Positions 22,708 through 30,672 are shown, counted from the stretch's first letter. The stretch is 39,142 bases of DNA from DAOMOD01 sp964526035 (GCA_964526035.1 CAZGKE010000015.1:1-39142); one strand, 5' to 3'. Translations and numbers: made by a program. Notes: a model not told the origin generated them from the sequence alone.

Positions 22708-23187
22708 ATGAAACACCTGCTGAGCCTGGGTACGATATTGGCTGCCCTCTGGGTGGCATTGTCCGGACAGTTCCAACCCCTGCTGCTGGGGTTCGGTGCC
22801 GTGTCGGTCGCCTTCGCCTTGCTGGTGGCGCGGCGCATGGCTGTGATCGACCGCGAAAGCCATCCGCTGCACATGTCCTTCGGCCTGCTGCGCTACTGGG
22901 CGCTGCTGCTGCGCGACATCATCATCGCCAACCTCCAGGTGGTGCGCGAAATTCTGCGGCCGCGACTGAAGATCGATCCGACCGTAGTGAGCTTCGAGTC
23001 GCGCCAGCAGACCGATCTGGGCAAGGTGATCCTCGGCAACTCGATCACCCTGACCCCCGGAACGGTGACCCTTGAGATCAAGGGGCAGACGTTCACCGTG
23101 CACGGACTGACGCGCGCCTCGGCCGACGACGCCGCGGCTGGCATCATGGATGCACGGGTTCCTCCCGACGTGGAGGAAGTATCGTGA
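22708..23187 (+). CDS. mrpE: Mrp-type cation/proton antiporter subunit E
   Basis: A 159-residue membrane protein with two or three N-terminal hydrophobic segments (LLSLGTILAALWVALSGQF; LLLGFGAVSVAFALLVARRM; LLRYWALLLRDIIIANLQVV) and a soluble C-terminal domain. ILRPRLKIDPTVVSF and LGNSITLTPGTVTLEIKGQT are the MrpE/MnhE/MbhA signatures. MrpE is an accessory subunit needed for assembly and activity of the multi-subunit Na+/H+ antiporter. The ATG at 22708 begins the family match. It is the first of ten genes with overlapping ends; its TGA overlaps the GTG of mrpF. Confidence 0.9.
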   Translation: MKHLLSLGTILAALWVALSGQFQPLLLGFGAVSVAFALLVARRMAVIDRESHPLHMSFGLLRYWALLLRDIIIANLQVVREILRPRLKIDPTVVSFESRQQTDLGKVILGNSITLTPGTVTLEIKGQTFTVHGLTRASADDAAAGIMDARVPPDVEEVS

Positions 23188-23474
23188 ACACGGTACTTAC
23201 TGTTGCCGCGCTGGCCGTCCTTCTGACCATGGCGCTCGGGCTCACGCGCGCGCTGCTCGGCCCCACGGTGTACGACCGCATCCTTGCGGTGAACATGTTC
23301 GGTACCAAGACCGTGCTGCTGATCGCGCTGCTGGCCGGCCTTGCCGGTCGATCCGATCTGCTCGACGTCGCCTTGCTGTACGCGCTGATCAACTTCATCG
23401 CCGTGGTCGCGGTGCTCAAGTACTTCGAGTACGGCAGCCTCGGCTATCCCGACCGCGGAGACGAAGGCGAATGA
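23184..23474 (+). CDS. mrpF: Mrp-type antiporter subunit F
   Basis: A 96-residue protein with three membrane segments. TRALLGPTVYDRILAVNMFGTKTVLLIALLAG and RSDLLDVALLYALINFIAVVAVLKY contain the invariant GPTxxDRxxA and D-xALxYALxxF motifs of MrpF/MnhF/MbhB. It starts with GTG at 23184 (GTGA overlap with mrpE) and its stop overlaps the ATG of mrpG by four bases. The small subunits E, F and G form the membrane belt at one end of the antiporter and are thought to take part in cation movement. Confidence 0.92.
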   Translation: MNTVLTVAALAVLLTMALGLTRALLGPTVYDRILAVNMFGTKTVLLIALLAGLAGRSDLLDVALLYALINFIAVVAVLKYFEYGSLGYPDRGDEGE

Positions 23475-23797
23475 GCGCGATCGAGTGGCTGGGCGCGGCC
23501 TTGCTGGTATCGGGGAGCCTGCTCGGCATCATTGGTGGCATCGGCATCCTGCGTTTCCCTGATTTCTACACCCGCCTGCACGCGGTCGGCGTAACCGACA
23601 CGCTGTGCGCGGGCCTGTTTCTCAGCGGCCTCGCCTGCTTCTTCGGGTTCAGCCTGGCGACCGTCAAGCTTGCCTTGATCTTCTTCTTCCTGCTGTTCAC
23701 CAGCCCGACGGCATGCCATGCCCTGGCGATGGCGGCGGTTCACGGCAAGCTGGAGCCGTGGAAGGCCGTTGACGCGGAGAAGCCTGGCGGTGGATAA
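23471..23797 (+). CDS. mrpG: Mrp-type antiporter subunit G
   Basis: A 108-residue protein with three membrane helices. GSLLGIIGGIGILRFPDFYTRLHAVGVTDTL is the MrpG/MnhG/MbhC signature, especially GILRFPDFYTRLHA, and KLALIFFFLLFTSPTACHALA is the conserved third helix. The ATG at 23471 lies in the ATGA overlap with mrpF. The C-terminal tail (HGKLEPWKAVDAEKPGGG) is short and soluble. Its TAA stop lies eight bases inside the next gene. Confidence 0.92.
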   Translation: MSAIEWLGAALLVSGSLLGIIGGIGILRFPDFYTRLHAVGVTDTLCAGLFLSGLACFFGFSLATVKLALIFFFLLFTSPTACHALAMAAVHGKLEPWKAVDAEKPGGG

Positions 23798-24341
23798 CGT
23801 GATCGCCATCGTGCTGTTCGCCTTCCTCGCGGTGACCGCGGTGGCGGTGGCGCGCACCCGCGACCTGTTCGCAGGAGTGATGCTGTTCGGCATTTTCAGC
23901 CTGCTGTCCGCCGGGCTGTTCATGATCATGGACGCTGCCGACGTGGCCTTTACGGAAGCGGCGGTAGGTGCGGGCATCTCCACCGTGCTGCTGCTGGCGT
24001 CGCTGTCGCTCACCGGACGCATGGAGAAGCCGGTCAAGCGCACGCCGATCCTGCCGCTCGCCATCGTACTGGTCACCGGCGCTGCGCTGATCTGGGGCAC
24101 GCTGGACATGCCGCGCTTCGGCGACCCGGCCAATCCCGCGCAGGTGCACGTGGCGCCGCGCTACCTGCAGGAGTCGGGCAGGGAGATCGGCATTCCCAAC
24201 GTGGTGGCCTCGGTGCTGGCCAGCTATCGCGGCTTCGACACTTTCGGCGAAGTGGTGGTGATCTTCACCGCCGGCATTGGCGTGATGGTTCTCATCGGCG
24301 GCCGCAAGCGCCAGCGACGTCGCAAGGAGGAGGAGCTGTGA
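23790..24341 (+). CDS. Antiporter subunit with DUF4040 (MbhD) and MbhE-like domains
   Basis: A 183-residue membrane protein that corresponds to the C-terminal part of MrpA. Residues 1-85 match DUF4040/MbhD (LFAGVMLFGIFSLLSAGLFM then DAADVAFTEAAVGAGISTVL), and residues 135-175 match the MbhE segment (GIPNVVASVLASYRGFDTFG followed by EVVVIFTAGIGVMVLIG). In a classical Mrp operon these domains are fused to a NuoL-like antiporter domain; here they form a free-standing protein, as in the archaeal Mbh operon where MbhD and MbhE are separate. The start is GTG 23790 or GTG 23799; I give the first. It ends in a basic tail and its AGGAGGAGG doubles as the ribosome site for mrpB. Confidence 0.88.
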   Translation: MDNVIAIVLFAFLAVTAVAVARTRDLFAGVMLFGIFSLLSAGLFMIMDAADVAFTEAAVGAGISTVLLLASLSLTGRMEKPVKRTPILPLAIVLVTGAALIWGTLDMPRFGDPANPAQVHVAPRYLQESGREIGIPNVVASVLASYRGFDTFGEVVVIFTAGIGVMVLIGGRKRQRRRKEEEL

Positions 24342-24766
24342 GCGAGCACCTGATCCTCCGCGTCGTTGCCAAGTTCCTGATCCCGTTGATTATTGTCTAC
24401 GGGCTGTACGTGCATTTTCACGGCGAACTGGGACCCGGCGGCGGCTTTCAGGCCGGCGTCATCGTCGGTGCCGCCTTCATCCTGCACGCGCTGATCTTCG
24501 GCCTGAAGAAGACCCGCCCGATCGCGCCGCTGAATCTGCTGCGGGTGATCTCGGCGTGCGGCGTCCTCCTCTATGGCGGCGTCGGTGTGGCCTCGATGCT
24601 GCTCGGCGGCGAGTTCCTCAACTACAACGTGCTCGCCTCCGATCCGGTCGCCGGGCAACACCTCGGCATCATCCTGATCGAACTGGGCGTCCTTTTCACC
24701 GTGGCCTCGGTGATGATCCTGATCTTCTTCTCCTTCGCCGGTCGGCAGAAGGAGGACGCGCAGTGA
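24338..24766 (+). CDS. mrpB: Mrp-type antiporter subunit B
   Basis: A 142-residue protein with four membrane helices. The segment VHFHGELGPGGGFQAGVIVGAA is the diagnostic MrpB/MnhB/MbhF motif, preceded by FLIPLIIVYGLYV, and LGIILIELGVLFTVASVMILIFF is the closing helix. It starts with GTG at 24338 after a strong AAGGAGGAGGAG (24324-24335) and overlaps its neighbours by four bases on each side (GTGA). It belongs to the core that contacts the MrpA C-terminal domains. Confidence 0.92.
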   Translation: MSEHLILRVVAKFLIPLIIVYGLYVHFHGELGPGGGFQAGVIVGAAFILHALIFGLKKTRPIAPLNLLRVISACGVLLYGGVGVASMLLGGEFLNYNVLASDPVAGQHLGIILIELGVLFTVASVMILIFFSFAGRQKEDAQ

Positions 24767-25116
24767 TCTGGCTGGGACTCTACAACTACTGGCTGGTGGT
24801 GTTCCTGATGATGGTCGGCTTCTACACCGTCATCGCCCGCGACAACCTGATCAAGAAGCTGATCGGTCTGGGCATGTTCCAGGTGTCGGTGTTCATGCTC
24901 TACATCAGCGTCGGCTACGTCGATGGCGGCGCCGTGCCGGTGTTGACCGAAGGCGTGGAGGTGTATGCCAATCCGCTGCCGCAGGTGCTGATCCTCACCG
25001 CCATCGTGGTCGGCGTGGCCACGCTCGCTCTTGGTCTTGCACTGGTGGTGCGCATCCGCGAGGCGTACGGCACGATCGAGGAAGACGAGATCCAGGCGCA
25101 GGACGAGCCCTACTGA
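24763..25116 (+). CDS. mrpC: Mrp-type antiporter subunit C (NuoK-like)
   Basis: A 117-residue NuoK-like protein with three membrane helices. LIKKLIGLGMFQVSVFMLYI and the third-helix ANPLPQVLILTAIVVGVATLALGLALV are the MrpC/MnhC/MbhG signatures, homologous to NuoK of complex I. It starts with GTG at 24763 and ends in an acidic tail (TIEEDEIQAQDEPY). Its last base is the first base of the next gene (TGATG). Confidence 0.92.
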   Translation: MIWLGLYNYWLVVFLMMVGFYTVIARDNLIKKLIGLGMFQVSVFMLYISVGYVDGGAVPVLTEGVEVYANPLPQVLILTAIVVGVATLALGLALVVRIREAYGTIEEDEIQAQDEPY

Positions 25117-26591
25117 TGTTCACCGGGAATCTGATCGCGCTGGTGGTCGTGGTGCCGCTGCTGGGGGCGGCAGTGAGCGTGCTGCTGCCCAAGGGTCGGC
25201 TGCCGTGGCTGTGGGCCACGGCGGTGGCCTGGTTCACCTTGCTCGCTGGCGCGCTGCTGGCTGCACGGATTCTTGACGAGAACGCGATCAGCTACGCGAT
25301 GGGCGGCTGGGCGCCGCCGTGGGGCATCGAATTCCGCCTTGATGCCGCGAACGCGCTGCTGGTGCTGCTGGTCACCGGTCTCGCTGCCGTGGTGCTGCCG
25401 TTTGCCGGCAAGAGCGTGGCGCGCGAGGTGGCCGAGGAAAAGAGCCCGCTGTTCTACTCGGCGATGCTGCTGTTTCTCGCCGGTCAGCTTGGCCTGGCGA
25501 TCACCGGCGACGCCTTCAATGTCTTCGTGTTCCTGGAGATTTCCTCGCTCGCCACCTACGCGCTGATCGCGGTGGGCCGTGACCGCAAGGCGCTGACCGC
25601 AGCCTTCACCTACCTGATCATCGGCACCATCGGCGCCACCTTCTTCCTGATCGGCGTCGGGCTGCTGTATGCGATGACCGGCACGCTCAACATGGCCGAC
25701 CTGGCCGCGCGCATCCCCGAGGTTGCCGAAACCCGCACGGTGCATACGGCGTTCGCCTTCATCGTGGTCGGCCTGTGCATGAAGCTGGCCCTGTTCCCGC
25801 TGCACCTGTGGCTGCCCAACGCCTACACCTACGCGCCGAGCGCGGTGACCGCACTGATGGCGGCGACAGCGACCAAGGTGGCGGTGTACCTGCTGATCCG
25901 CTTCATGTACACGGTGTTCGGCGCTGAATTCTCGTTCGGCGAGATGCCGATGACCTACCTGCTGATGCCGCTGGCGATCGTCGGTCTGCTCAGCACGTCG
26001 GTTGTGGCGATCGGGCAGAACAAGGTCAAGCGCATGCTTGCCTATTCGTCGGTGGCGCAGATCGGCTACATGGTGCTCGGCATCGGCATGGCCACCACCC
26101 TGGGTCTCACGGCGGCGCTGCTGCATGTGTTCAACCACGCGTTGATGAAGGGCGCCCTGTTCATGGCGCTCGGCGCGGTCGCCTACAGCGTGGGCACTTC
26201 GCGCCTGCACGAGATGCGCGGCCTCGGCCAACGCATGCCATTGACCATGGCGGCCTTCGTGGCCGGAGGCATGAGCCTGATCGGCGTGCCCTTGACGGTC
26301 GGTTTCATCAGCAAGTGGTATCTGATCCTCGCCGCGATCGAGCTGGGCTGGTGGCCGGTGGTGGTGGTGATTCTGGTCGGCTCGCTGCTGGCGCTGGTAT
26401 ACATCGGGCGCGTGGTCGAGACCGCCTACTTCAAGAAGGGCGACAGCAATGAGCGCTGCGAGGCGCCGTGGTCGCTGCTGATCCCGACCTGGGTCCTGAT
26501 CGGCGCCAATTTCTACTTCGGCATCGACACCCGACTGACCGTCGGGCTCGCCGAGAAAGCCGCCGCCATGCTCAGTGGGGTGACGCCATGA
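25116..26591 (+). CDS. mrpD: Mrp-type antiporter subunit D, first NuoL/M-like paralogue
   Basis: A 491-residue, about 14-helix NuoL/M/N-family proton channel subunit. Residues known to be needed in MrpD and NuoM are all here: E141 in FNVFVFLEISSLATYAL (TM5), K223 in GLCMKLALFPLHLWLPNAY (TM7) and K345 in FNHALMKGALFMALG (TM12). The region around QNKVKRMLAYSSVAQIGYM is the usual broken-helix flank. It is the best match to classical MrpD/MbhH by position, directly after the NuoK-like subunit C. It probably carries protons or Na+ as part of the complex. Confidence 0.9.
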   Translation: MFTGNLIALVVVVPLLGAAVSVLLPKGRLPWLWATAVAWFTLLAGALLAARILDENAISYAMGGWAPPWGIEFRLDAANALLVLLVTGLAAVVLPFAGKSVAREVAEEKSPLFYSAMLLFLAGQLGLAITGDAFNVFVFLEISSLATYALIAVGRDRKALTAAFTYLIIGTIGATFFLIGVGLLYAMTGTLNMADLAARIPEVAETRTVHTAFAFIVVGLCMKLALFPLHLWLPNAYTYAPSAVTALMAATATKVAVYLLIRFMYTVFGAEFSFGEMPMTYLLMPLAIVGLLSTSVVAIGQNKVKRMLAYSSVAQIGYMVLGIGMATTLGLTAALLHVFNHALMKGALFMALGAVAYSVGTSRLHEMRGLGQRMPLTMAAFVAGGMSLIGVPLTVGFISKWYLILAAIELGWWPVVVVILVGSLLALVYIGRVVETAYFKKGDSNERCEAPWSLLIPTWVLIGANFYFGIDTRLTVGLAEKAAAMLSGVTP

Positions 26592-28054
26592 CCGCCATCA
26601 CTGCGCTGCAGCTGGCGCTGCTGGTGCCGCTGATCGGTGCGCTGCTGATCGCACTCTGCGGACGCTGGCCGGACGTCCGCGAGGCCGTGACGCTGACCAC
26701 CGCGGTCACGCTGTTTCTGGTGGTGCTTCAGGTCCTGGAGGGCATCACGCTCGACGAGCCGCTGAAAGTCACTCTGGTGGAGATGCTTCCCGGCCTGTCG
26801 CTGGCCTTGCACACCGAGCCGCTGTCGATCCTGTTCGCCATGGTCGCCAGCGGACTGTGGATCGTCACCTCGGTGTACTCGATCGGCTACATGCGTGGCA
26901 ACAATGAGCAGCACCAGACGCGCTACTACGTCTGCTTCGCCCTGGCCCTGTTCGGCGCCATGGGCGTGGCGTTCTCGGCCAATCTGCTGACCCTGTTCGT
27001 GTTCTATGAGGTGCTGACGCTGAGCACCTATCCGCTGGTGGCGCACAAGGGCGACGAGAACGCGCTGAAGGGCGCGCGTACCTACCTCATCATCCTGCTG
27101 GTCACCTCCATCGGCCTGCTGTTACCGGCGATCATCTGGACCTACTCGGTGGCGGGCACGCTGGACTTCACGCCCGGAGGCGTGCTCGAAGGCAACATCA
27201 GTGACGGCATGGCGGCTGTGCTGCTGCTGTTGTTTGTTCTCGGCGTGGGCAAGGCGGCGGTGATGCCGGTGCATCGCTGGCTGCCGGCGGCAATGGTGGC
27301 GCCGACGCCGGTGTCGGCCCTGCTGCACGCGGTGGCGGTGGTCAAGGCCGGCGTGTTCACCATCACCAAGGTCATCATCTACATCTTCGGTCTGGATTTC
27401 CTGGCGCATGTGCCGGCCGAGAAGCTGCTGGTCTATCTGGCCGGTTTCACGATCATCGCGGCCTCGGTGGTGGCCTTCCGGCAAACCAACATCAAGCGCA
27501 TGCTGGCCTATTCCACCATCGGCCAGCTCAGCTATATCGTGCTCGCAGCGCTGGTCCTGGCGCCGCTCGCCGAAATCGGCGCCGCCGTGCATATCGTTGC
27601 GCACGCCTTCGGCAAGATCACCCTGTTCTTCACCGCGGGCGCCATCTACATCGCCTCGCGGAAGACCGAACTCAACCAGCTGCGCGGCATTGGCCGGCGC
27701 ATGCCGTTCACGATGATCGCGTTCACCATCGGTGCGCTGAGCATGATCGGGGTGCCGCCGACCGCCGGTTTCGTATCCAAGTGGTACATCATTGCCGGCG
27801 CGTTCCAGCTCGAGAACTACTTCGTGCTGGCGGTGCTGGTGGTGTCCACTGCGCTCAACGCGGCCTATTTCCTGCCGGTGGTGTTCCGCGCCTTCTTCAG
27901 AGATGAGAACCACGCTCCGCCGAAGGAACATGGCGAAGCGCCCTGGCAGATGGTGGCCGCACTGACAACCACCGCGGCACTGACCCTGCTGTTCTTCTTC
28001 TTCAACGGGCCGGTGGTCGAGCTTGAGTACGGCATCCTGGGGACGGGCGAATGA
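26588..28054 (+). CDS. Second NuoL/M-like antiporter subunit
   Basis: A 488-residue NuoM/L-like membrane protein starting with the ATG at 26588 in an ATGA overlap. The key residues are E141 in LTLFVFYEVLTLSTYPLVAHK (TM5), K222 in GVGKAAVMPVHRWLPAAMVAP (TM7), K253 in HAVAVVKAGVF (TM8) and the lysine in VAHAFGKITLFFTAGA (TM12), so the proton path looks complete. The PVHRWLPAAMVAPTPVSALL segment is closer to NuoL/NuoM than the first paralogue is. It may replace the NuoL-like part of MrpA that is missing from this operon. Confidence 0.88.
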   Translation: MTAITALQLALLVPLIGALLIALCGRWPDVREAVTLTTAVTLFLVVLQVLEGITLDEPLKVTLVEMLPGLSLALHTEPLSILFAMVASGLWIVTSVYSIGYMRGNNEQHQTRYYVCFALALFGAMGVAFSANLLTLFVFYEVLTLSTYPLVAHKGDENALKGARTYLIILLVTSIGLLLPAIIWTYSVAGTLDFTPGGVLEGNISDGMAAVLLLLFVLGVGKAAVMPVHRWLPAAMVAPTPVSALLHAVAVVKAGVFTITKVIIYIFGLDFLAHVPAEKLLVYLAGFTIIAASVVAFRQTNIKRMLAYSTIGQLSYIVLAALVLAPLAEIGAAVHIVAHAFGKITLFFTAGAIYIASRKTELNQLRGIGRRMPFTMIAFTIGALSMIGVPPTAGFVSKWYIIAGAFQLENYFVLAVLVVSTALNAAYFLPVVFRAFFRDENHAPPKEHGEAPWQMVAALTTTAALTLLFFFFNGPVVELEYGILGTGE

Positions 28055-28311
28055 GCGGTCCGACGCCTGAGAAGCACTGGCTGTCGAGGCCCGAAACCAT
28101 CCGCAAGTTGTGGTGGGTGTTCGGCGCCATTCTGGCGGCGACCGTGATCGCGCAGATCTTCGTGCACGTGCACGACTACTTCACCGTCGATGGCTGGTTC
28201 GCCTTCTCTGCGGTCTTCGGGTTCCTGGCCTGCGTGGCCATGGTCGTGTTTGCCAAGCTGCTGGGCTTCGTGCTCAAGCGCCCCGACACGTATTACGACG
28301 ACGATGTTTGA
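28051..28311 (+). CDS. Small two-helix membrane protein of the antiporter operon
   Basis: An 86-residue protein with two predicted membrane helices, about residues 20-40 (LWWVFGAILAATVIAQIFVH) and 50-72 (WFAFSAVFGFLACVAMVVFAKLLG). The ends are charged: a basic/hydrophilic head (MSGPTPEKHWLSRPETIRK) and an acidic tail (RPDTYYDDDV). I do not assign it to a named Mrp subunit. It lies in ATGA overlap with the second antiporter-like gene and overlaps the third by eight bases, so it is made with them and probably is a subunit or assembly factor. Similar small proteins between antiporter genes occur, to my recollection, in other gammaproteobacteria. Confidence 0.7.
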   Translation: MSGPTPEKHWLSRPETIRKLWWVFGAILAATVIAQIFVHVHDYFTVDGWFAFSAVFGFLACVAMVVFAKLLGFVLKRPDTYYDDDV

Positions 28312-30001
28312 GATCATCGTTCCACCTGCGCTGATCATGATTCTGGGCGCGATCCTGGTCGCGGTGTCGCGCCCCATGCTGCGCCCGGCAATCGCGCTGC
28401 TGACGCCACTGCTCACGCTTTACGCGATCTGGCAGGTGCCCGATGGCATCCAGCTCAGCGCGCAGTTCCTCGGCTACGAAGTGCAGGTGGTCGAGGGCAG
28501 TGCGGTGCGCCGCCTGTTCGCCACGGTGTTCGCGCTGATGGCGTTCGGCGGCGCGCTGTTCGCGCTGCGGCAGGCGAAGTGGTGGGAGATGTCGGCGGCC
28601 ATGGCCTACGCCGCCGGCGCCATCGGCGTCAGCTTTGCCGGCGACCTCATCGTCATGTTCGTGTTCTGGGAATTCATGGCGCTGTTCTCCACCGTCGTGG
28701 TGTGGTGCGGCGGCACCGAGGCGGCGCGTCGGGCCGGCATCCGCTACGCCATCATGCATCTGGTCGGCGGCATCATCCTGAAGATCGGCATCGAGGGCTT
28801 GATGATCCAGACCGGCTCGGTAGAGATCCAGGCGCTGACGCTGGACGGATTCGCCACATGGATGATCTTCATCGGCGTTCTGATCAACGCCGCGGCGCCG
28901 CCGATCAGCGCCTGGCTTCCCGACTCGTATCCGGAATCGAGCGCCACCGGCGCGGTGTTCCTGTCCGCCTTCACCACCAAGACCGCAGTGCTGGCGCTGA
29001 TCCTGCTGTTCCCCGGCACCCAGCTGCTGATCTGGATCGGCCTGTGGATGATCTTCTACGGGATCATCTATGCGCTGCTGGAAAACGACATGCGGCGCAT
29101 TCTGTCGTACTCCATCGTCAACCAGGTCGGCTTCATGGTGGTCGGCGTCGGGATCGGCACCGAGATGGCGCTGAACGGCGCGTCGGCGCACGCGTTCACG
29201 CACATCATCTACAAGGCGCTGCTGTTCATGAGCGCCGGCGCGGTGCTGTACCAGACCGGAAAGAGCAAATGCTCCGAACTGGGCGGTCTCTACCAGTCGA
29301 TGCCGCTCACCGCCGTGTGCGGAATCATCGGCGCGCTGTCGATCTCTTCGTTCCCGTTCACTTCGGGCTTCATCTCGAAGTCGATGATCACCACCGGCGT
29401 TGCTGGCGAGCAGCTCACATTCGTCTACTTCATGCTGGTGGCAGCTTCCGCTGGCGTGTTCCTGCATGCTGGCATCAAGTTCCCGTGGTTCGTGTTCTTC
29501 CAGAAAGACTCCGGCCTGCGGCCGAAGGATCCGCCGCTCAACATGCGCCTCGCCATGCTGCTGTTTGCCTTCGGCTGCATCTTCCTCGGCGTGTTTCCCA
29601 ACGTGCTCTACGATCTGCTGCCGTACCCGGTGGACTACGTTCCCTATACCGCCGACCACCTGGTCACCCAGTTCCAGCTGCTGCTGTTCGCGGGCCTCGC
29701 GTTCTTCGTGATGCTGCCGATGATGAAGCGCACCCTGACCGTAAGCCTGGACACCGACTGGCTGTGGCGCGTGCTGGCAGTGCGCATCTTCGTCACCGTG
29801 GAGCGCTTCCTGGCCCACGCCCGCGACGGTTTCGAGGCCGGCGTCGCGCGCGCCGGCAAGCGCCTTTACGACACCCTGATGCGCCACCATGGCACCAACG
29901 GCGTCCTCGCCCGCGCCTGGCCGTCCGGCAGCATGCTGCTCTGGGTAGCGCTGCTGCTGCTGGTGCTGGTGGTGATCGGCTCGCGGATGAGTGCGGGGTG
30001 A
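28304..30001 (+). CDS. Third NuoL/M-like antiporter subunit with altered TM7
   Basis: A 565-residue NuoL/M-like membrane protein, the longest of the three. E123 in FVFWEFMALFSTVVVW (TM5), K226 in SAFTTKTAVLA (TM8) and the lysine in FTHIIYKALLFMSAGA (TM12) are kept. The TM7 segment reads GVLINAAAPPISAWLPDSYP: the lysine present in the paralogues is N195 and the histidine of PLHLWLP is serine. About 60 residues beyond residue 500 form a C-terminal extension with a final hydrophobic helix (MLLWVALLLLVLVVIG), reminiscent of NuoL but much shorter. It is the last gene of the operon. It may belong to a separate clade of subunit D proteins with the NAAxPP motif. Confidence 0.88.
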   Translation: MFEIIVPPALIMILGAILVAVSRPMLRPAIALLTPLLTLYAIWQVPDGIQLSAQFLGYEVQVVEGSAVRRLFATVFALMAFGGALFALRQAKWWEMSAAMAYAAGAIGVSFAGDLIVMFVFWEFMALFSTVVVWCGGTEAARRAGIRYAIMHLVGGIILKIGIEGLMIQTGSVEIQALTLDGFATWMIFIGVLINAAAPPISAWLPDSYPESSATGAVFLSAFTTKTAVLALILLFPGTQLLIWIGLWMIFYGIIYALLENDMRRILSYSIVNQVGFMVVGVGIGTEMALNGASAHAFTHIIYKALLFMSAGAVLYQTGKSKCSELGGLYQSMPLTAVCGIIGALSISSFPFTSGFISKSMITTGVAGEQLTFVYFMLVAASAGVFLHAGIKFPWFVFFQKDSGLRPKDPPLNMRLAMLLFAFGCIFLGVFPNVLYDLLPYPVDYVPYTADHLVTQFQLLLFAGLAFFVMLPMMKRTLTVSLDTDWLWRVLAVRIFVTVERFLAHARDGFEAGVARAGKRLYDTLMRHHGTNGVLARAWPSGSMLLWVALLLLVLVVIGSRMSAG

Positions 30002-30030
30002 GGCCGCCGGAATGGCGGGGCACGGCTTGT

Positions 30031-30237
30031 GTAGGGCCTGGGGCCTTCCAGGGCTTGCGGCTTTCCAGGGCCTAGGGCCTAGGGCTTGGGGCCTAGGGAA
30101 AAGCCGGCAACGTGCAAGCGACCCGCTTTTCTCGTGCGTTTCGGTGATCCGGATGCACCATGCAAGCCACGGCGTCGAACCCGCGACGCGATAGGCCCTA
30201 AGCCCTAAGCCCTCTAAGCCCTACCCTAAAGCCCTTC
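30031..30237. repeat. Facing TAGGGCC and TAAGCCC heptamer arrays
   Basis: At 30032-30098 the sequence is built of TAGGGCC/TGGGGCC/TAGGGCT heptamers with interruptions (TTCCAGGGC twice). At 30192-30237 it is built of TAGGCCC/TAAGCCC heptamers, which is the same unit on the other strand (GGGCTTA). The two arrays face each other around a unique 93-base core. The arrays fill most of the 263-base space after the antiporter operon; no gene or T-tract is seen there. Confidence 0.7.
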
Positions 30238-30264
30238 GCAGCCCCCAGGCCTCCGCAAGCGCCC

Positions 30265-30672
30265 TCAAGTCGTATCCCGCCCCTGCGTCATCAGCCGTTC
30301 CAGGCGGTCGCCCTGGGTGCCTACTTCGGCGATCAGGAATTCGATTTCCTCGCGCGACAGCCAGCGGAAGCGGCGGTTTTCGCACAGGTGCAGGTAGGGC
30401 ACCTCGTCGAGTTCGCTGAGCGCCAGGTAGCCCACCCGCTGTTCCCAGTTGAACACCAGGGCCTTGCGTGGATTGATGTCCTCGACGGGGGCCAGCGGCG
30501 TGGAGATGCGCAGGTAGCGGCCGCCTTCCTCGCCTTCGATTTCGGCGAGGAACATGCTCTGCTTGCGACGGCCGTGATCGAGCTCCAGATCGAAGCTGAT
30601 CAGGTAGGGGTCGTTGTGGCGCAGCGTGTAGCGGGTCGCCACATGGGTGCGGACGTCCTCGAAATTGCGCAT
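30265..30672 (-). CDS. Conserved-looking hypothetical protein
   Basis: A 135-residue soluble protein that I do not recognise. It starts MRNFEDVRTHVATRYTLRHN and has alternating strands (YLISFDLELDHGRRKQSMFL; GGRYLRISTPLAP; KALVFNWEQRVGYLALSEL; VPYLHLCENRRFRWLSREEI) ending in a helix (EFLIAEVGTQGDRLERLMTQ). The pattern of strands and terminal helices resembles the type III chaperone/YbjN-like fold, but that is only an impression. GGAG upstream of the ATG (minus strand, near 30683) supports the start. It is divergent from the ATL gene with 41 bases between the starts. Confidence 0.65.
   Translation of the reverse strand: MRNFEDVRTHVATRYTLRHNDPYLISFDLELDHGRRKQSMFLAEIEGEEGGRYLRISTPLAPVEDINPRKALVFNWEQRVGYLALSELDEVPYLHLCENRRFRWLSREEIEFLIAEVGTQGDRLERLMTQGRDTT

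Noticed and set aside
25110..27931. Long minus-strand open frames over the antiporter D genes
   Set aside because: Same high-GC antisense effect; no start signals or family motifs.
28274..29890. 538-codon open frame on the minus strand over the third antiporter gene
   Set aside because: Translation is rich in His, Gln, Asp and Arg without motifs; the plus strand encodes a clear membrane protein.
22708..30001. Complex I (nuo) or formate hydrogenlyase operon
   Set aside because: NuoL/M/K-like genes are present but no NuoB/C/D, hydrogenase or iron-sulfur subunit; E, F, G and B subunits mark it as an Mrp-type antiporter.
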